Below, piece by piece: positions 35,514-44,619 of a stretch of 64,000 nucleotides of DNA. The notes under the pieces were generated by a model. It was not told the DNA's origin. It worked only from the letters and a program-made list of their open reading frames with translations, and searched no databases. The translations under genes and the position numbers were made by a program. The stretch comes from Yeosuana aromativorans (GTDB lineage Bacteria > Bacteroidota > Bacteroidia > Flavobacteriales > Flavobacteriaceae). Positions within the stretch are counted from its first letter, which is position 1. Each line of letters starts with the position of its first letter. Location: positions 1 through 64,000 of the forward strand of contig NZ_BMNR01000003.1 of assembly GCF_014646655.1 (NCBI RefSeq). The letters are read 5' to 3'.

Positions 35514-37643
35514 TTATTCAATTTTTGTTTTTACCCTATTATCCTCTATATCAGCCGCTTCTTTTAAGGCGTTGTAAAGTTTGGATGTAACCACATTGAT
35601 TTTTTGTTTCTCTACTTGATTGGCAAATGATTGGTAATTATCCAATTCAACAGCAGGTGTTATTTTTGTAACCTGAATCATGTAAACACCATTATTACCA
35701 TCAATTAATTTTGACGTTTGACCTTCTTTAAGACCAAATGCAGCTCCAACCACAAAAGGCTCCTTTCCTGCTCCAGAAATAGTTGGGTTTTTCATGTTGA
35801 TGGCAGAAGCTGTTCTGACTGTTGTGTTTTCAGCTGCTGCTAAATCCTCTAAAGTAGTTGCAGTTACTCTGTCTCTTATAAGTTTCGCTTTCTTTTCCTT
35901 ACGGATAGCAGGCAATGCCGTTATCGTTGCCTCTTCAACAGGCATCAATCCTTCTTTGTGTTTTGCAGCTAATTGTGCTATTACATACCCTGAAGGGATA
36001 TCAAAACGCTTGATGGCTCCAATCTCTGTTTCTTCATCAAAGGCCCATCTTACAATAGGTCTTTGGTTACCTATACCCGGGATGTTTTCATCCAATACCT
36101 TAATACCATTAACTGGACGAATGGTATATTTATTTTCAGTTGCCAATTCTTGGAAATCTTTCTTTTCAAGAGCGATTTCAAAACTGGATGCATCTCTAAA
36201 CACTTTATCTATTGTAGCCTGTGATGGTTCAATTTTTCTGGCAATGGTACCTACCTGAACAGCTTTTTGCTTGTCTTTTTGTCCTTCAATTTCAATAACG
36301 TGGAAACCAAACATTGTTTTAACAACACCTATATCACCCACTTTTCCTTCAAATTCAAAATCATTGAACTCAGGAACCATTGAATTGTATGGGTGCCAGT
36401 CATAACGACCACCATTTTCCACACTTCCTTTGTCTGATGAAAATTCTTTGACCAATTCTGGAAATTTAGATTTGTTTGCTTTAACAACTGCCAAGATACT
36501 GTCTGCCGTTTGTTTTGCTTCAGCTTCCGTTTGGGTTACTTCAGGTGCAGCACCTCTAGCTCCCACAAATGGGATTAAAATATGTCTGACTTTTGCAGAA
36601 TCGGGGATTTGTTTAACAGCTATCAATTTAGATATTTTGAAATAACCATTATCTTTGTAAGGGCCATAAACTTCTCCAACATTTAAGTTAAAAATACTAT
36701 CAGCAATAGCTGTTGGAAGAGCAGATTTAAACACAAATCGGCTATCAAATTTGATGTCAGAATTTGAATTTATAAAATCTTCATTGTCATCAGTATTTAA
36801 GAATCCGGTTACGGTTTCATTAGCTTTGGTGGTTTCATTATAAACCTCTTTGTCTTTTAAAAGATCTGTTAAAGCCGTTTTAATTTCATTTTCATCCTCT
36901 ACTGTAGGTGTTTCTTTAAACTCAACATAGTTAATATCTCTTGAAGCATCAACATGATATTGCTTTTTGTGCTTTTCAATATAACTTTTAATATCAGATT
37001 TTGATACGGCAACAGTACTGTCTGGAATAGATGCATAGGAAACTTGCACAAATTTAACATCCACTTTGCTACTTTCCAATCGGTGCTCTAATTTGCCTTC
37101 TTCAAGCGTACCTGTTAAACCTGCCTTAACCAAATTAAAATATTCTTGTTGCAACGCATTGTCGGCCAACGATTCCTCATAATTAATCCAATCTTGATAT
37201 CTTTCAGGAGACGTTTCCTTTAAGTTGATGATGTATTCGTTCAATTTGTTTTCGTCAAACAAACCAGCTTCATTTTGAAATTGAGGAGTAGTTGCCAAAG
37301 CTGTTTTCAACAAATCTTTCATTTGGTCTTTTTCAACAGAAATGCCCAAAGCTTCAAATTGGGTTTCCATCACTGCTTTTCTAACTTCCTGGTCCCAAAC
37401 CCTGTTCATTACTTGCGTATTGGTTGCACTAGGTCCCGCTTGTTTTTGAGCCATTTCAACTTTTTCCAAGAAATCCGTTCTGTTAATATCCTTACCATTA
37501 ACCGTTCCTACTGTATTTTGGGATTTTGATGAAAGTGCACTACCATTTTTAATGAGTCCTCCCAAAACAAAAGAGAATAACGCAAGCGCTATAATTACTA
37601 TCAAAAAAAGAGAACGCTGTCTGATTTTGTTTAAAATTGCCAT
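35514..37643 (-). CDS. PpiD/SurA-like peptidyl-prolyl isomerase
   Basis: This 709-aa periplasmic folding factor is anchored by an N-terminal membrane helix (about residues 10-30, RSLFLIVIIALALFSFVLG). A SurA_N-like chaperone region follows (about 40-200). A parvulin (PPIC) domain lies at about 345-460, marked by KVRHILIPF, GGRYDWHPYNSMVPEFNDFEF and MFGFHVIEI, and a second, degenerate parvulin-like part follows. It should help outer-membrane and secreted proteins leave the Sec translocon. It is transcribed toward the shared terminator. Confidence 0.92.
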   Translation of the reverse strand: MAILNKIRQRSLFLIVIIALALFSFVLGGLIKNGSALSSKSQNTVGTVNGKDINRTDFLEKVEMAQKQAGPSATNTQVMNRVWDQEVRKAVMETQFEALGISVEKDQMKDLLKTALATTPQFQNEAGLFDENKLNEYIINLKETSPERYQDWINYEESLADNALQQEYFNLVKAGLTGTLEEGKLEHRLESSKVDVKFVQVSYASIPDSTVAVSKSDIKSYIEKHKKQYHVDASRDINYVEFKETPTVEDENEIKTALTDLLKDKEVYNETTKANETVTGFLNTDDNEDFINSNSDIKFDSRFVFKSALPTAIADSIFNLNVGEVYGPYKDNGYFKISKLIAVKQIPDSAKVRHILIPFVGARGAAPEVTQTEAEAKQTADSILAVVKANKSKFPELVKEFSSDKGSVENGGRYDWHPYNSMVPEFNDFEFEGKVGDIGVVKTMFGFHVIEIEGQKDKQKAVQVGTIARKIEPSQATIDKVFRDASSFEIALEKKDFQELATENKYTIRPVNGIKVLDENIPGIGNQRPIVRWAFDEETEIGAIKRFDIPSGYVIAQLAAKHKEGLMPVEEATITALPAIRKEKKAKLIRDRVTATTLEDLAAAENTTVRTASAINMKNPTISGAGKEPFVVGAAFGLKEGQTSKLIDGNNGVYMIQVTKITPAVELDNYQSFANQVEKQKINVVTSKLYNALKEAADIEDNRVKTKIE

Positions 37644-37816
37644 CTGTAAATTAAATTATTATCAACCCTAAATGGGTTATTTCTTGTTAAGTTCGTTATT
37701 GTTATAAAGTAATATGTTTGCTAATGTGTACTATCAAAAATATTGCGTGCGAAAATACCATTTTCTATTTAATAATAAAAGCAGAAAGACGCTTTAATTA
37801 CATTACACCCAAGAAT

Positions 37817-39106
37817 TTAATCTTCTTTTAAAAGCTTAAGCTCGACCATATCGATTTTGGTGTTTGAAACCTCTAATATTGTAAACTGAAACATATCAAT
37901 GACAACCACATCATTTTGTGTTGGAATCTCCTCGGTATGGTTTACTATCAAGCCACCAAGTGTTTCGTAATTTTCACCTTCCGGCAGATTGATTTTATAG
38001 GTTTCATTGATATAATCTACTTCTAAACGTGCCGAGAATTTAAAATTATTTTCATCTAACTGCTCTTCAAGCAAATCAACCGTATCATGCTCGTCTTCAA
38101 TTTCACCAAACAGCTCCTCAACAATATCTTCTACGGTCATGATTCCGGATGTCCCGCCATATTCATCTAAAACAACGGCAATACTTTTTCGCTTTTTAAT
38201 AAGTACACTAAGTACATCTTTAATCAAAACGGTTTCTGGAACAAACTCAACAGGAAGAATGATTGATTTGATGTCCTTGGGTTTTTTAAACAACTCAAAA
38301 GAATGGACATAGCCCAATATATCATCAATGGTTTCTTTGTAAACCAAGATTTTGGTGCAACCAGACTCTGTAAACAGTGCATTAAGACTTTTTATGGAAT
38401 TATTGAGTTCTACAGCTATGATTTCTGTTCTGGGAACCATAACCTCTCTGGCTTTTACTTCTGAAAACTCAAGCGCATTTTGGAAAATTTGGATTTCTGT
38501 ATCTACCTCATCATATGCTTCAACAGACTCCATTTGCTCACTAATGTAATTGCCCAACTCTACTTTGGTAAAGGCCAATTGCAATTGGTCACCTTTTGTT
38601 TTAAAAAATTGTTTCAATATGATATCAGAAATCCAGATAACAAAATCCGATATAAACGAAAACATCAAATAGAACAAGTAAGCTGGAAGCGCCAACACCT
38701 TGATTAATTTATTTGAATAAATTTGAAAAAACACTTTGGGTAAAAATTCCGCAGTAATTAAAATAACCAGTGTTGATATGATAGTTTGAGTCAATAAACT
38801 CAAATCTGTAAGCAGATAGTTTATGATGGCATAATTTGAAGGCAGCATGGATTGAAACCATTCCACCAACAAATCGCCCATAAAAAACCCATAAATAACC
38901 AGCGCAATATTATTACCAATAAGCATAGTGGCGATATACTTTGATGGCTTAGCGGTAAGCTTGCCCAATACTTTGGCCAGAAAACTGTCTTGTTTTTTTT
39001 CTATTTCAATATGTATTTTGTTTGAAGATACATAAGCAATCTCCATACCTGAAAAAAAAGCAGACAGTAATAAACAAATAATTATGATAATGACATAAAA
39101 ACCCAT
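37817..39106 (-). CDS. CNNM/CorC-type transporter (hemolysin family, GldE-like)
   Basis: The 429-aa protein has a DUF21 membrane domain (helices about residues 1-20, 60-80, 95-115 and 135-155, starting FFSGMEIAYVSSNK), a CBS pair (about 205-325, with EVMVPRTEIIAVE and KRKSIAVVLDEYGGTSGIMTVEDIVEELFGEI) and a CorC_HlyC domain (about 340-425). Members take part in divalent-cation (Mg2+ or Co2+) transport. In flavobacteria a paralogue, GldE, sits with the gliding gene gldD; gldD is not next to this gene, so the name is left open. It directly follows a 62-aa membrane protein gene. Confidence 0.92.
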   Translation of the reverse strand: MGFYVIIIIICLLLSAFFSGMEIAYVSSNKIHIEIEKKQDSFLAKVLGKLTAKPSKYIATMLIGNNIALVIYGFFMGDLLVEWFQSMLPSNYAIINYLLTDLSLLTQTIISTLVILITAEFLPKVFFQIYSNKLIKVLALPAYLFYLMFSFISDFVIWISDIILKQFFKTKGDQLQLAFTKVELGNYISEQMESVEAYDEVDTEIQIFQNALEFSEVKAREVMVPRTEIIAVELNNSIKSLNALFTESGCTKILVYKETIDDILGYVHSFELFKKPKDIKSIILPVEFVPETVLIKDVLSVLIKKRKSIAVVLDEYGGTSGIMTVEDIVEELFGEIEDEHDTVDLLEEQLDENNFKFSARLEVDYINETYKINLPEGENYETLGGLIVNHTEEIPTQNDVVVIDMFQFTILEVSNTKIDMVELKLLKED

Positions 39107-39295
39107 TTACTTAGACTTGTCGTTATTATCGTATCGTTTGTTAAATCGCTTTCTAAAGAAAAACATAAAAACTGCGGTAGCGGCCAACAATAAAGACATA
39201 TACGCTCTACTGTCACCCCAATTAACAAAGGCGTCATACAAGAACAATACAGCAAAAATTAAATAGGCAAATTGAAAAATCTTAGCAACTTTCAT
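39107..39295 (-). CDS. Small two-helix membrane protein
   Basis: This 62-aa protein has two hydrophobic helices (about residues 7-25 and 33-48) and a strongly basic, hydrophilic end (RKRFNKRYDNNDKSK). The function is unknown. It ends one base before the CNNM/CorC gene begins, so both are probably made from one transcript, and it may be a subunit or modulator of that protein (inference). Its start is 13 bases from intergenic repeat copy B. Confidence 0.75.
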   Translation of the reverse strand: MKVAKIFQFAYLIFAVLFLYDAFVNWGDSRAYMSLLLAATAVFMFFFRKRFNKRYDNNDKSK

Positions 39296-39307
39296 CAGTT
39301 AATATTT

Positions 39308-39385
39308 ATTGTTTTAAAAGTCATATGTAATGCCTTATTATCATTTTGGTTGGTTTACAACTTATTAATGGGCATTTCATAAAAA
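39308..39385. repeat. Intergenic repeat copy B
   Basis: This copy matches 26941-27021 over its whole length, with about three quarters of positions the same by eye. The terminal inverted repeat is AATGCC...GGCATT instead of AATGTCC...GGACATT. It lies between lptC and the small membrane protein gene. No open frame runs through it. Confidence 0.65.
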
Positions 39386-39449
39386 ATATTTAATTTTTAT
39401 ATCAGCAAAGATACTCAAAAAGTTGGGAGGTAATTTTATTGGTCTTAGA

Positions 39450-40004
39450 TTATTCGTTGACGGTAATAATACCATTGATTTCCAAAACCTCAGCATTTGT
39501 GAATTTGGTATCAGAATCAAAGCCATTGCCGTTTATTAAGTCAGATCCTGTTCTAAACGTAACCGGTTTATTGGTGAACAACCATTCCTTTTTTTGGTCA
39601 TAATACAACTGTTCGGCAAACAAGGTGTCTTTACTATAGGTGGCTATGACCACATGACCTTGTAAATCCATCAAATCGGTATCATTGTAAACTATGGCAT
39701 AATCTGCTGTCACTGTGTTTTTTTGATCATCGTCATCAAAAAGCGTCAAGCTAATGCCTTCGGTAAATTCATTAAATGAAAAATCCCTGTTAGAATAATC
39801 CAACATTTTTGGGCTGATAAGAATGGCTTTTATTTTTCCGGAATCAGTATATTTTAAATTAATGTTTTCTGCAACGCCAATGGGTTCATTTTCAGGAATT
39901 CCAATTTTTTGAACCTCCTTCAAATTATTTTTACATGAAAAAAACATGGTCACAGCAATTGCTGTGACCATGTATAATATGTTATGTGTGTTTCTACTGA
40001 ACAT
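39450..40004 (-). CDS. lptC: LPS export protein LptC (lipoprotein form)
   Basis: LptC carries lipopolysaccharide from the LptBFG complex to LptA across the periplasm. The 184-aa protein has a lipoprotein-type signal (AVTMFFSC, Cys24) in place of the usual membrane helix. A beta-jellyroll repeat domain follows, with IKAILISPKMLDYS, YPxGI-like NEFTEGISLTLFD, ADYAIVYNDTDLMDLQGHVVI and EQLYYDQKKEWLFTNKPV. The DLxGxVxI and LFT-xxPV patterns are typical of Bacteroidota LptC/LptA-like proteins. The signal peptide region is encoded by a perfect 30-bp palindrome. It is the last gene of coaX-OMP-TPR-lptC. Confidence 0.88.
   Translation of the reverse strand: MFSRNTHNILYMVTAIAVTMFFSCKNNLKEVQKIGIPENEPIGVAENINLKYTDSGKIKAILISPKMLDYSNRDFSFNEFTEGISLTLFDDDDQKNTVTADYAIVYNDTDLMDLQGHVVIATYSKDTLFAEQLYYDQKKEWLFTNKPVTFRTGSDLINGNGFDSDTKFTNAEVLEINGIITVNE
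39944..39973. repeat. Perfect 30-bp palindrome inside lptC
   Basis: Left half ACATGGTCACAGCAA and right half TTGCTGTGACCATGT are exact reverse complements. The site lies 31-60 bases into the lptC frame and encodes MVTAIAVTM of the signal sequence. In RNA it would form a stem of 12-13 bp with an AATT loop; in DNA it is an ideal dimer-binding site. Confidence 0.9.
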
Positions 40005-41384
40005 TTAAATTTTAGGCACGGTGACTGATGCGCCAATCCAACAACCTATATTTATCACTTGCCCTGAGTTACCTTCACTAAAAATCTCTCCTTTACTTGG
40101 TGCTTTTGACTCATAGTTTTCAGCTGTTTGAGCAGCTGCTTTGCTTAACGTTGGATCTTGTCTACCAGCTTTTCTTGCTTCATCTGCAGCCAACCAGAAA
40201 ACAGCTCGTTTATTAAAGTTAGTATCACCACAGCTATTAGCACTGGCAGCATACATAGCCGCTATTGACAAATGAGGGTGTCCGTCAGATGGGTTCAAAC
40301 TAAGTGCTTCCCTGAAAAAGCTTCTCGCTCTACCATAGTTCCCCGCAGCTTTTAACTTTAAGCCAATTTTATAGTTAAGTTTTGCCTTTTTAAAGTTATC
40401 TGTTTCTAACTTAATAGCTTCCTCATAAAACTTAATAGCTTCATTAGATTTTCCTTCTTTATCTTTTAAGATACCTAAATAATAGGCTGAGTTTGCAGAC
40501 GGACTTAATGCATGGTAAGCATTTACCAATTTAAAGAACAATGGGTCATCAGTACAATCTTTTTCAGACATTTTACCAGCTGCTCTTTGTAACCAAACTG
40601 CATTGTTTTTGTTGTCTTCAAATCCTTTTTGGTACAATGGAATTAAGTTCTCACAATTTGCTCTATCTCCTAATTTTTGGTCTATGCTACCAGAAATTTG
40701 ATCATAGGCATTCAAGTAACTTTCATAGTATCTTTTAAGTCTTTCTTCTTTGCTTGACAAAGCTGTACCCGCATCTTCTTTTGCAATAAGTTCGTTCAGT
40801 TTTTCAGAATAGTTTTTAACTTCTGATTCAACTTTCTCTACAACGTCATCATATTTGTCAAACAAATCTTGTGCAGATTTTTTACCAGCATCATACAAAT
40901 CAACCATTAAAGAAAAATAAGTGTACAGACTTTTTGGGTTTGTAAAGGTTTCTTTATCTAGATTATAAGCAGCATCAAAACACTCATACAACTCTGAATC
41001 TGTTTTTCCTAAAAGCTCTCTATTATCATATTGTAATTGGCACGCATTGGCAGCATATTCCCCTTTTGGTGTTTTACTTGGGAAATTAGCTTCACGCTCC
41101 TGCCACATTTTTACTAGGTCTTCAATAAAAGCCTTTTTTTCAGCTCCTGAGGATTTTTCAATTTTATCTTCTAATATTTTCTCCCCATCAATATAAATGG
41201 CATTATTGAATTTTGGACATTTATTTCTAACATCCATCCATGGTTGATAGGCAGCATCAAAATTTTTGGCTTTTACATATTCGTGAAATATGGAAAGCTT
41301 TGTCATACATTCCTCTTCTTGCTGGGCAAAACCTACAATGCCAACAAAAAACAATGTTAATAATAAAGTAATTTTCGTTTTCAT
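40005..41384 (-). CDS. Secreted TPR protein
   Basis: This protein of about 459 aa has a signal peptide (about residues 1-21, ending VGFAQ), a helical middle and tetratricopeptide repeats toward the C-terminus (about 295-400, for example NSAYYLGILKDKEGKSNEAIKFYEEAIKL and GNYGRARSFFREALSLNPSDGHPHLSIAAMY). It should act as a protein-interaction scaffold in the periplasm or at the outer membrane. Its place between an outer-membrane beta-barrel gene and lptC suggests an envelope-assembly role (inference). ATG at 41384 is chosen for the signal peptide. The stop directly precedes the lptC ATG. Confidence 0.88.
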   Translation of the reverse strand: MKTKITLLLTLFFVGIVGFAQQEEECMTKLSIFHEYVKAKNFDAAYQPWMDVRNKCPKFNNAIYIDGEKILEDKIEKSSGAEKKAFIEDLVKMWQEREANFPSKTPKGEYAANACQLQYDNRELLGKTDSELYECFDAAYNLDKETFTNPKSLYTYFSLMVDLYDAGKKSAQDLFDKYDDVVEKVESEVKNYSEKLNELIAKEDAGTALSSKEERLKRYYESYLNAYDQISGSIDQKLGDRANCENLIPLYQKGFEDNKNNAVWLQRAAGKMSEKDCTDDPLFFKLVNAYHALSPSANSAYYLGILKDKEGKSNEAIKFYEEAIKLETDNFKKAKLNYKIGLKLKAAGNYGRARSFFREALSLNPSDGHPHLSIAAMYAASANSCGDTNFNKRAVFWLAADEARKAGRQDPTLSKAAAQTAENYESKAPSKGEIFSEGNSGQVINIGCWIGASVTVPKI

Positions 41385-41403
41385 GATATTTGTTGTTATA
41401 TTC

Positions 41404-42717
41404 TTAATCATACTTTCTTTTTCGGAACCATCTGTCGTTCAAAGATAAACTTAATTGGAAATTAATAAAATTCTCTTGAATTAAATTACTACTGGTTGTA
41501 CCACGTTTTCCAATTTCGAAGCCTAAATTTGCATTTGAGAATACATCCCCTACTGGTAATCCTAAACCAAAAGACATGCCAAACTCTTTAATGGACTCAT
41601 CATTTACCACTAAACCTGTTTTTTCAAAGTGTAAACCAGCCCTGTAAACCACTCTTTTAAAGTAACCTGTGAAGGAATTATATTGTGGTATAAAAAATCC
41701 ACCTATTGATATAGTTGACGCATCTTCATAGGATGTAGCTATGTCACTGTATAATGGGTTGGAAAATTTACTGGTTTGTTGTGAGGTATATTCTGTACCC
41801 ACAAACCACTTTCTAGGTTTTCCAATACCCGCTCCTATTGAGAATTTAGCCGGCATGGTCAGCGTTGTTTGCTTTAAACCAAGGGCATCCAAATTGGTTT
41901 CTACCGTGTTAACTGTAAACTCCTGCCCAGTATTGGAGTTTATTGTTATGGTTGAAAAGGAACGCACATTATCAGAGGTTAAATCACTTTGTGGGGTATA
42001 AGTAATACCGGTGACCAATTCGTATTTATCCTTTAACATGGTTTTGTAGGATAGACCAAGATTAAAATTCAATCCGCTTAAATCGGACCTGTTGTTTTCT
42101 CTTGACTGGTATAATAATGGTACGCCATCTAAATCATAAACATATTCAACGGTACTGTTTTGAATATTTCCAAAATTATAATCTGCATTCACCCCAACAC
42201 TCAATCCTTTACTAATCATATAGCCCAAAGCAAAATACACTTTGTTTAAACCGCCTTCTCCCCTGTATCTATTTAATAAGTCTCCACTATCATTTAGGGT
42301 TTCTAATTTGTAGCCGACCGATGTAAAAGGCATCAAACCAAAACCAAAACCGAATTTTTTCAAGGGAATTGATAAGGCAATATAATCAAACGTTGTTGAC
42401 GAAGCTTTGTCACTACTTGAACTACTTTTAAGATTTAACCGTGACTGGCTACCTCCAACTGAAAATTTCACGGGTCTGCTTTCTCCATCAAATCCTAATG
42501 AATTAATATCTGGTGTAGCGTATGATGCAGGGTTTCTTAAATTTACATGGATACTATCAGTATAAATGCTCAATCCCCCCATACTTCTATTTTCAACAGT
42601 TCCTTTAAATTTCAGACTTCCAATACCGTAGAAAGAATAAGGCGAAGCGGTACCTTGTTGAGCGTAACTTTGAATTGCAAAAAGCGCAATAAAAACTAAT
42701 ACAAGTTTTTTTATCAT
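41404..42717 (-). CDS. Outer-membrane beta-barrel protein
   Basis: The 437-aa protein has a signal peptide (residues 1-19, ending SYAQ) and alternating amphipathic strands through its length. It begins GTASPYSFYGIGSLKFKGTVENRSMGGLSI and ends with LSLSLNDRWFRKRKYD. The N-terminal pattern (GxASPYSxYGxG...NRxMGG) is shared by FadL-like and putative outer-membrane porin families in Bacteroidota. Its cargo is unknown. It overlaps coaX by 4 bases and precedes the TPR gene by 19. Confidence 0.85.
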   Translation of the reverse strand: MIKKLVLVFIALFAIQSYAQQGTASPYSFYGIGSLKFKGTVENRSMGGLSIYTDSIHVNLRNPASYATPDINSLGFDGESRPVKFSVGGSQSRLNLKSSSSSDKASSTTFDYIALSIPLKKFGFGFGLMPFTSVGYKLETLNDSGDLLNRYRGEGGLNKVYFALGYMISKGLSVGVNADYNFGNIQNSTVEYVYDLDGVPLLYQSRENNRSDLSGLNFNLGLSYKTMLKDKYELVTGITYTPQSDLTSDNVRSFSTITINSNTGQEFTVNTVETNLDALGLKQTTLTMPAKFSIGAGIGKPRKWFVGTEYTSQQTSKFSNPLYSDIATSYEDASTISIGGFFIPQYNSFTGYFKRVVYRAGLHFEKTGLVVNDESIKEFGMSFGLGLPVGDVFSNANLGFEIGKRGTTSSNLIQENFINFQLSLSLNDRWFRKRKYD

Positions 42718-43448
42718 TCGTTTGAATTAATTTGTAAAATAAAGTTCAATCCCTCTAAAAGGAAATTAGAGTTGGCAAATATGCTACTTTTTAATTGTTT
42801 AGACAAGAAATTAGCATCTCCTCCTGTTAAAATAACTGTTAAATCTTTATATTTTTCCTTATATTCCTCAATAACACCATCAATTTCTTTGATAACGCCA
42901 AAAACAACGCCTGAATGCATACAATCATTTGTTGAGCTTCCTAAAATGTTTTCGGGCACTTCAGGGTTCAACAACGGTAAATTAGCCGTTAAATTATGCA
43001 AGGATTGATACCGCATTTGAACGCCCGGTGAAATGGCACCACCCAAATATTCATTATCATTGGTCACAAAATCATAAGTAATACAGGTTCCGGCATCAAT
43101 TATCAAAACATTGTTGTAAGGGTATTGTTGAATGGAAGCACTTACCAGCGCAATTCTATCCAACCCAAGTGTTTTTGGGGTTTTATAACTGTTTTTAAAA
43201 GGCAACTTGCTGATTGAATCTAACTTTATGAGCTCAAAATGGTCTTGGATATAAGATAGATCAGACGTTTTTAATTTACCTACTGAAGAAACAATAACCT
43301 GCTTAATTGGTGCGTACTCTTTTCTTAATAGGTCAATATGCTTTACTATAAAGCTTGACTTGATGGTTTTTTTATACAGAAGCGCATCTCCATCAAATAC
43401 AGCCAGTTTTACTAGGGAATTACCAACGTCAATTACTAAATTCATCAT
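42714..43448 (-). CDS. coaX: Type III pantothenate kinase
   Basis: CoaX phosphorylates pantothenate, the first step of coenzyme A synthesis, in the cytoplasm. The 244-aa protein has the ASKHA-fold phosphate motif LVIDVGNSLVKLAVF near the start, GLDRIALV (about residues 94-101), the second motif LIIDAGTCITYDFV (about 116-129), GGAISPGVQMR and VILTGGDANFL. Two ATGs (43448 and 43445) are possible. It heads the operon coaX-OMP-TPR-lptC and its 3' end overlaps the next gene by 4 bases. Confidence 0.95.
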   Translation of the reverse strand: MMNLVIDVGNSLVKLAVFDGDALLYKKTIKSSFIVKHIDLLRKEYAPIKQVIVSSVGKLKTSDLSYIQDHFELIKLDSISKLPFKNSYKTPKTLGLDRIALVSASIQQYPYNNVLIIDAGTCITYDFVTNDNEYLGGAISPGVQMRYQSLHNLTANLPLLNPEVPENILGSSTNDCMHSGVVFGVIKEIDGVIEEYKEKYKDLTVILTGGDANFLSKQLKSSIFANSNFLLEGLNFILQINSNE

Positions 43449-43584
43449 ACCTATAAAAGTTGTAAATTTACAAAACGAGTAATAATTAATGTTATTATAG
43501 TTGGATATTTCCTAGGCTTACGTTTTATCTATCAATAATTTAAAAACACCAAATCTAAAGGAAACCATATTTTATAATTTTTCT

Positions 43585-43616
43585 TTTGGCGAATAATAAA
43601 AATGAATATATATTTG
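43585..43616 (+). promoter_or_regulatory. Promoter of tRNA-Phe
   Basis: TTTG at 43585-43588 and TATATTTG at 43609-43616 are 20 bases apart, matching the Bacteroidota -33/-7 consensus. The tRNA starts 16 bases after the -7 box. Confidence 0.8.
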
Positions 43617-43631
43617 CATCCGCTTTAGCGA

Positions 43632-43704
43632 GGTACCTTAGCTCAGTTGGTAGAGCAATGGACTGAAAATCCATGTGTCCCTGGTTCGATTCCTGGAGGT
43701 ACCA
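43632..43704 (+). tRNA. tRNA-Phe (anticodon GAA)
   Basis: A 73-nt cloverleaf is clear. The acceptor GGTACCT pairs with AGGTACC, the D-arm is GCTCAGTTGGTAGAGC, the anticodon arm ATGGA-CTGAAAA-TCCAT gives GAA, and the T-loop is GGTTCGATTCC. The CCA end is not encoded. It has its own promoter and terminator. Confidence 0.97.
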
Positions 43705-43717
43705 CTTAAATTTTCAC

Positions 43718-43754
43718 AAACCCTTAATAATCAATGTGTTATTAAGGGTTTTTT
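43718..43754 (+). terminator. Terminator after tRNA-Phe
   Basis: A 13-bp stem (43718-43730 with 43739-43751, core AACCCTTAATAA) and an 8-base loop are followed by a T-run to 43754. It starts 14 bases after the tRNA. The rest of the gap to 44046 shows no gene or clear promoter. Confidence 0.9.
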
Positions 43755-44046
43755 GTTTCTACTATGTTTTTCACAACGTATTTTAAGGGGGTTTTAATTC
43801 TATTAACAAAAATACTTTTCCCTTTAATTTACCACTTATCTAGAAATCTTCATTTTTTCTAAGTTACATCGATTAAGTTTTGCAGTCTTAGAAGGCCATT
43901 CTCATTCACGCTTCATATGGAAATTTGACTTTTAGTCTAAAAAAAATAATTATAATCTATAACTATTGATTTTTATTTAATAATAAATTAATAAATCAGA
44001 AAAGAATCAAATTCCAAATTCAACTATTTTAGCCTCAAAAATTATT

Positions 44047-44619
44047 ATGAATAACAGCATCAATTGGTTTATTTTAATCTCTTCTACATTGTTTTTTTGG
44101 TCATGCTCCGAAGACTCTAATAATTTATCAAAAGAAGACTATTTTATTGATGTAGCAATAAACAATACCATTTTATTAAGTAACAATACACTAGGAAAAT
44201 TAAGTCACAACAAGACCGAATGTCAAACTGGTGAAAATATATTCTTTACTTTAATAAGCATATTAAAAACCTCAGAATATTTTATAGAGCCCTTTTTGGC
44301 AACCTATAAGGAATCAAATAATTTTACAATCGATACCACTCAAAAATCTAATGTTATTGAATATGATTTTTCAACTTCCGAATGTTTGGAAAATTTTGAT
44401 TTTTGCATTAATTTTTTACAGAATGATGAAACTTTATCTCTGGACAAATCCAAAAATAACTTTAGCAATATAACTGCCATTACTTATGTAAAGGATTTGG
44501 GTGAATTTTATTCAGTATATGCAATTTCTGGCAATTTTAATTTAACTTTTTTGGATTCAAATCAACAAGAAATTAAAGTTACTGGTGAATACAAAACACC
44601 TATTCAAGTATTAAAATAA
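44047..44619 (+). CDS. Hypothetical lipoprotein
   Basis: I do not recognise this 190-aa protein. It has a lipoprotein signal (residues 1-20, with FFWSC before SEDSNN) and a hydrophilic, beta-rich, Asn- and Ser-rich mature part. Three further Cys (about residues 59, 112 and 118) lie near CQTGENIFF and CLENFDFC and may form a disulfide in the periplasm. It stands alone after tRNA-Phe and its 3' end overlaps the convergent EEP hydrolase gene by 9 bases. Its AT content is high, and it may be lineage-specific. Confidence 0.7.
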   Translation: MNNSINWFILISSTLFFWSCSEDSNNLSKEDYFIDVAINNTILLSNNTLGKLSHNKTECQTGENIFFTLISILKTSEYFIEPFLATYKESNNFTIDTTQKSNVIEYDFSTSECLENFDFCINFLQNDETLSLDKSKNNFSNITAITYVKDLGEFYSVYAISGNFNLTFLDSNQQEIKVTGEYKTPIQVLK

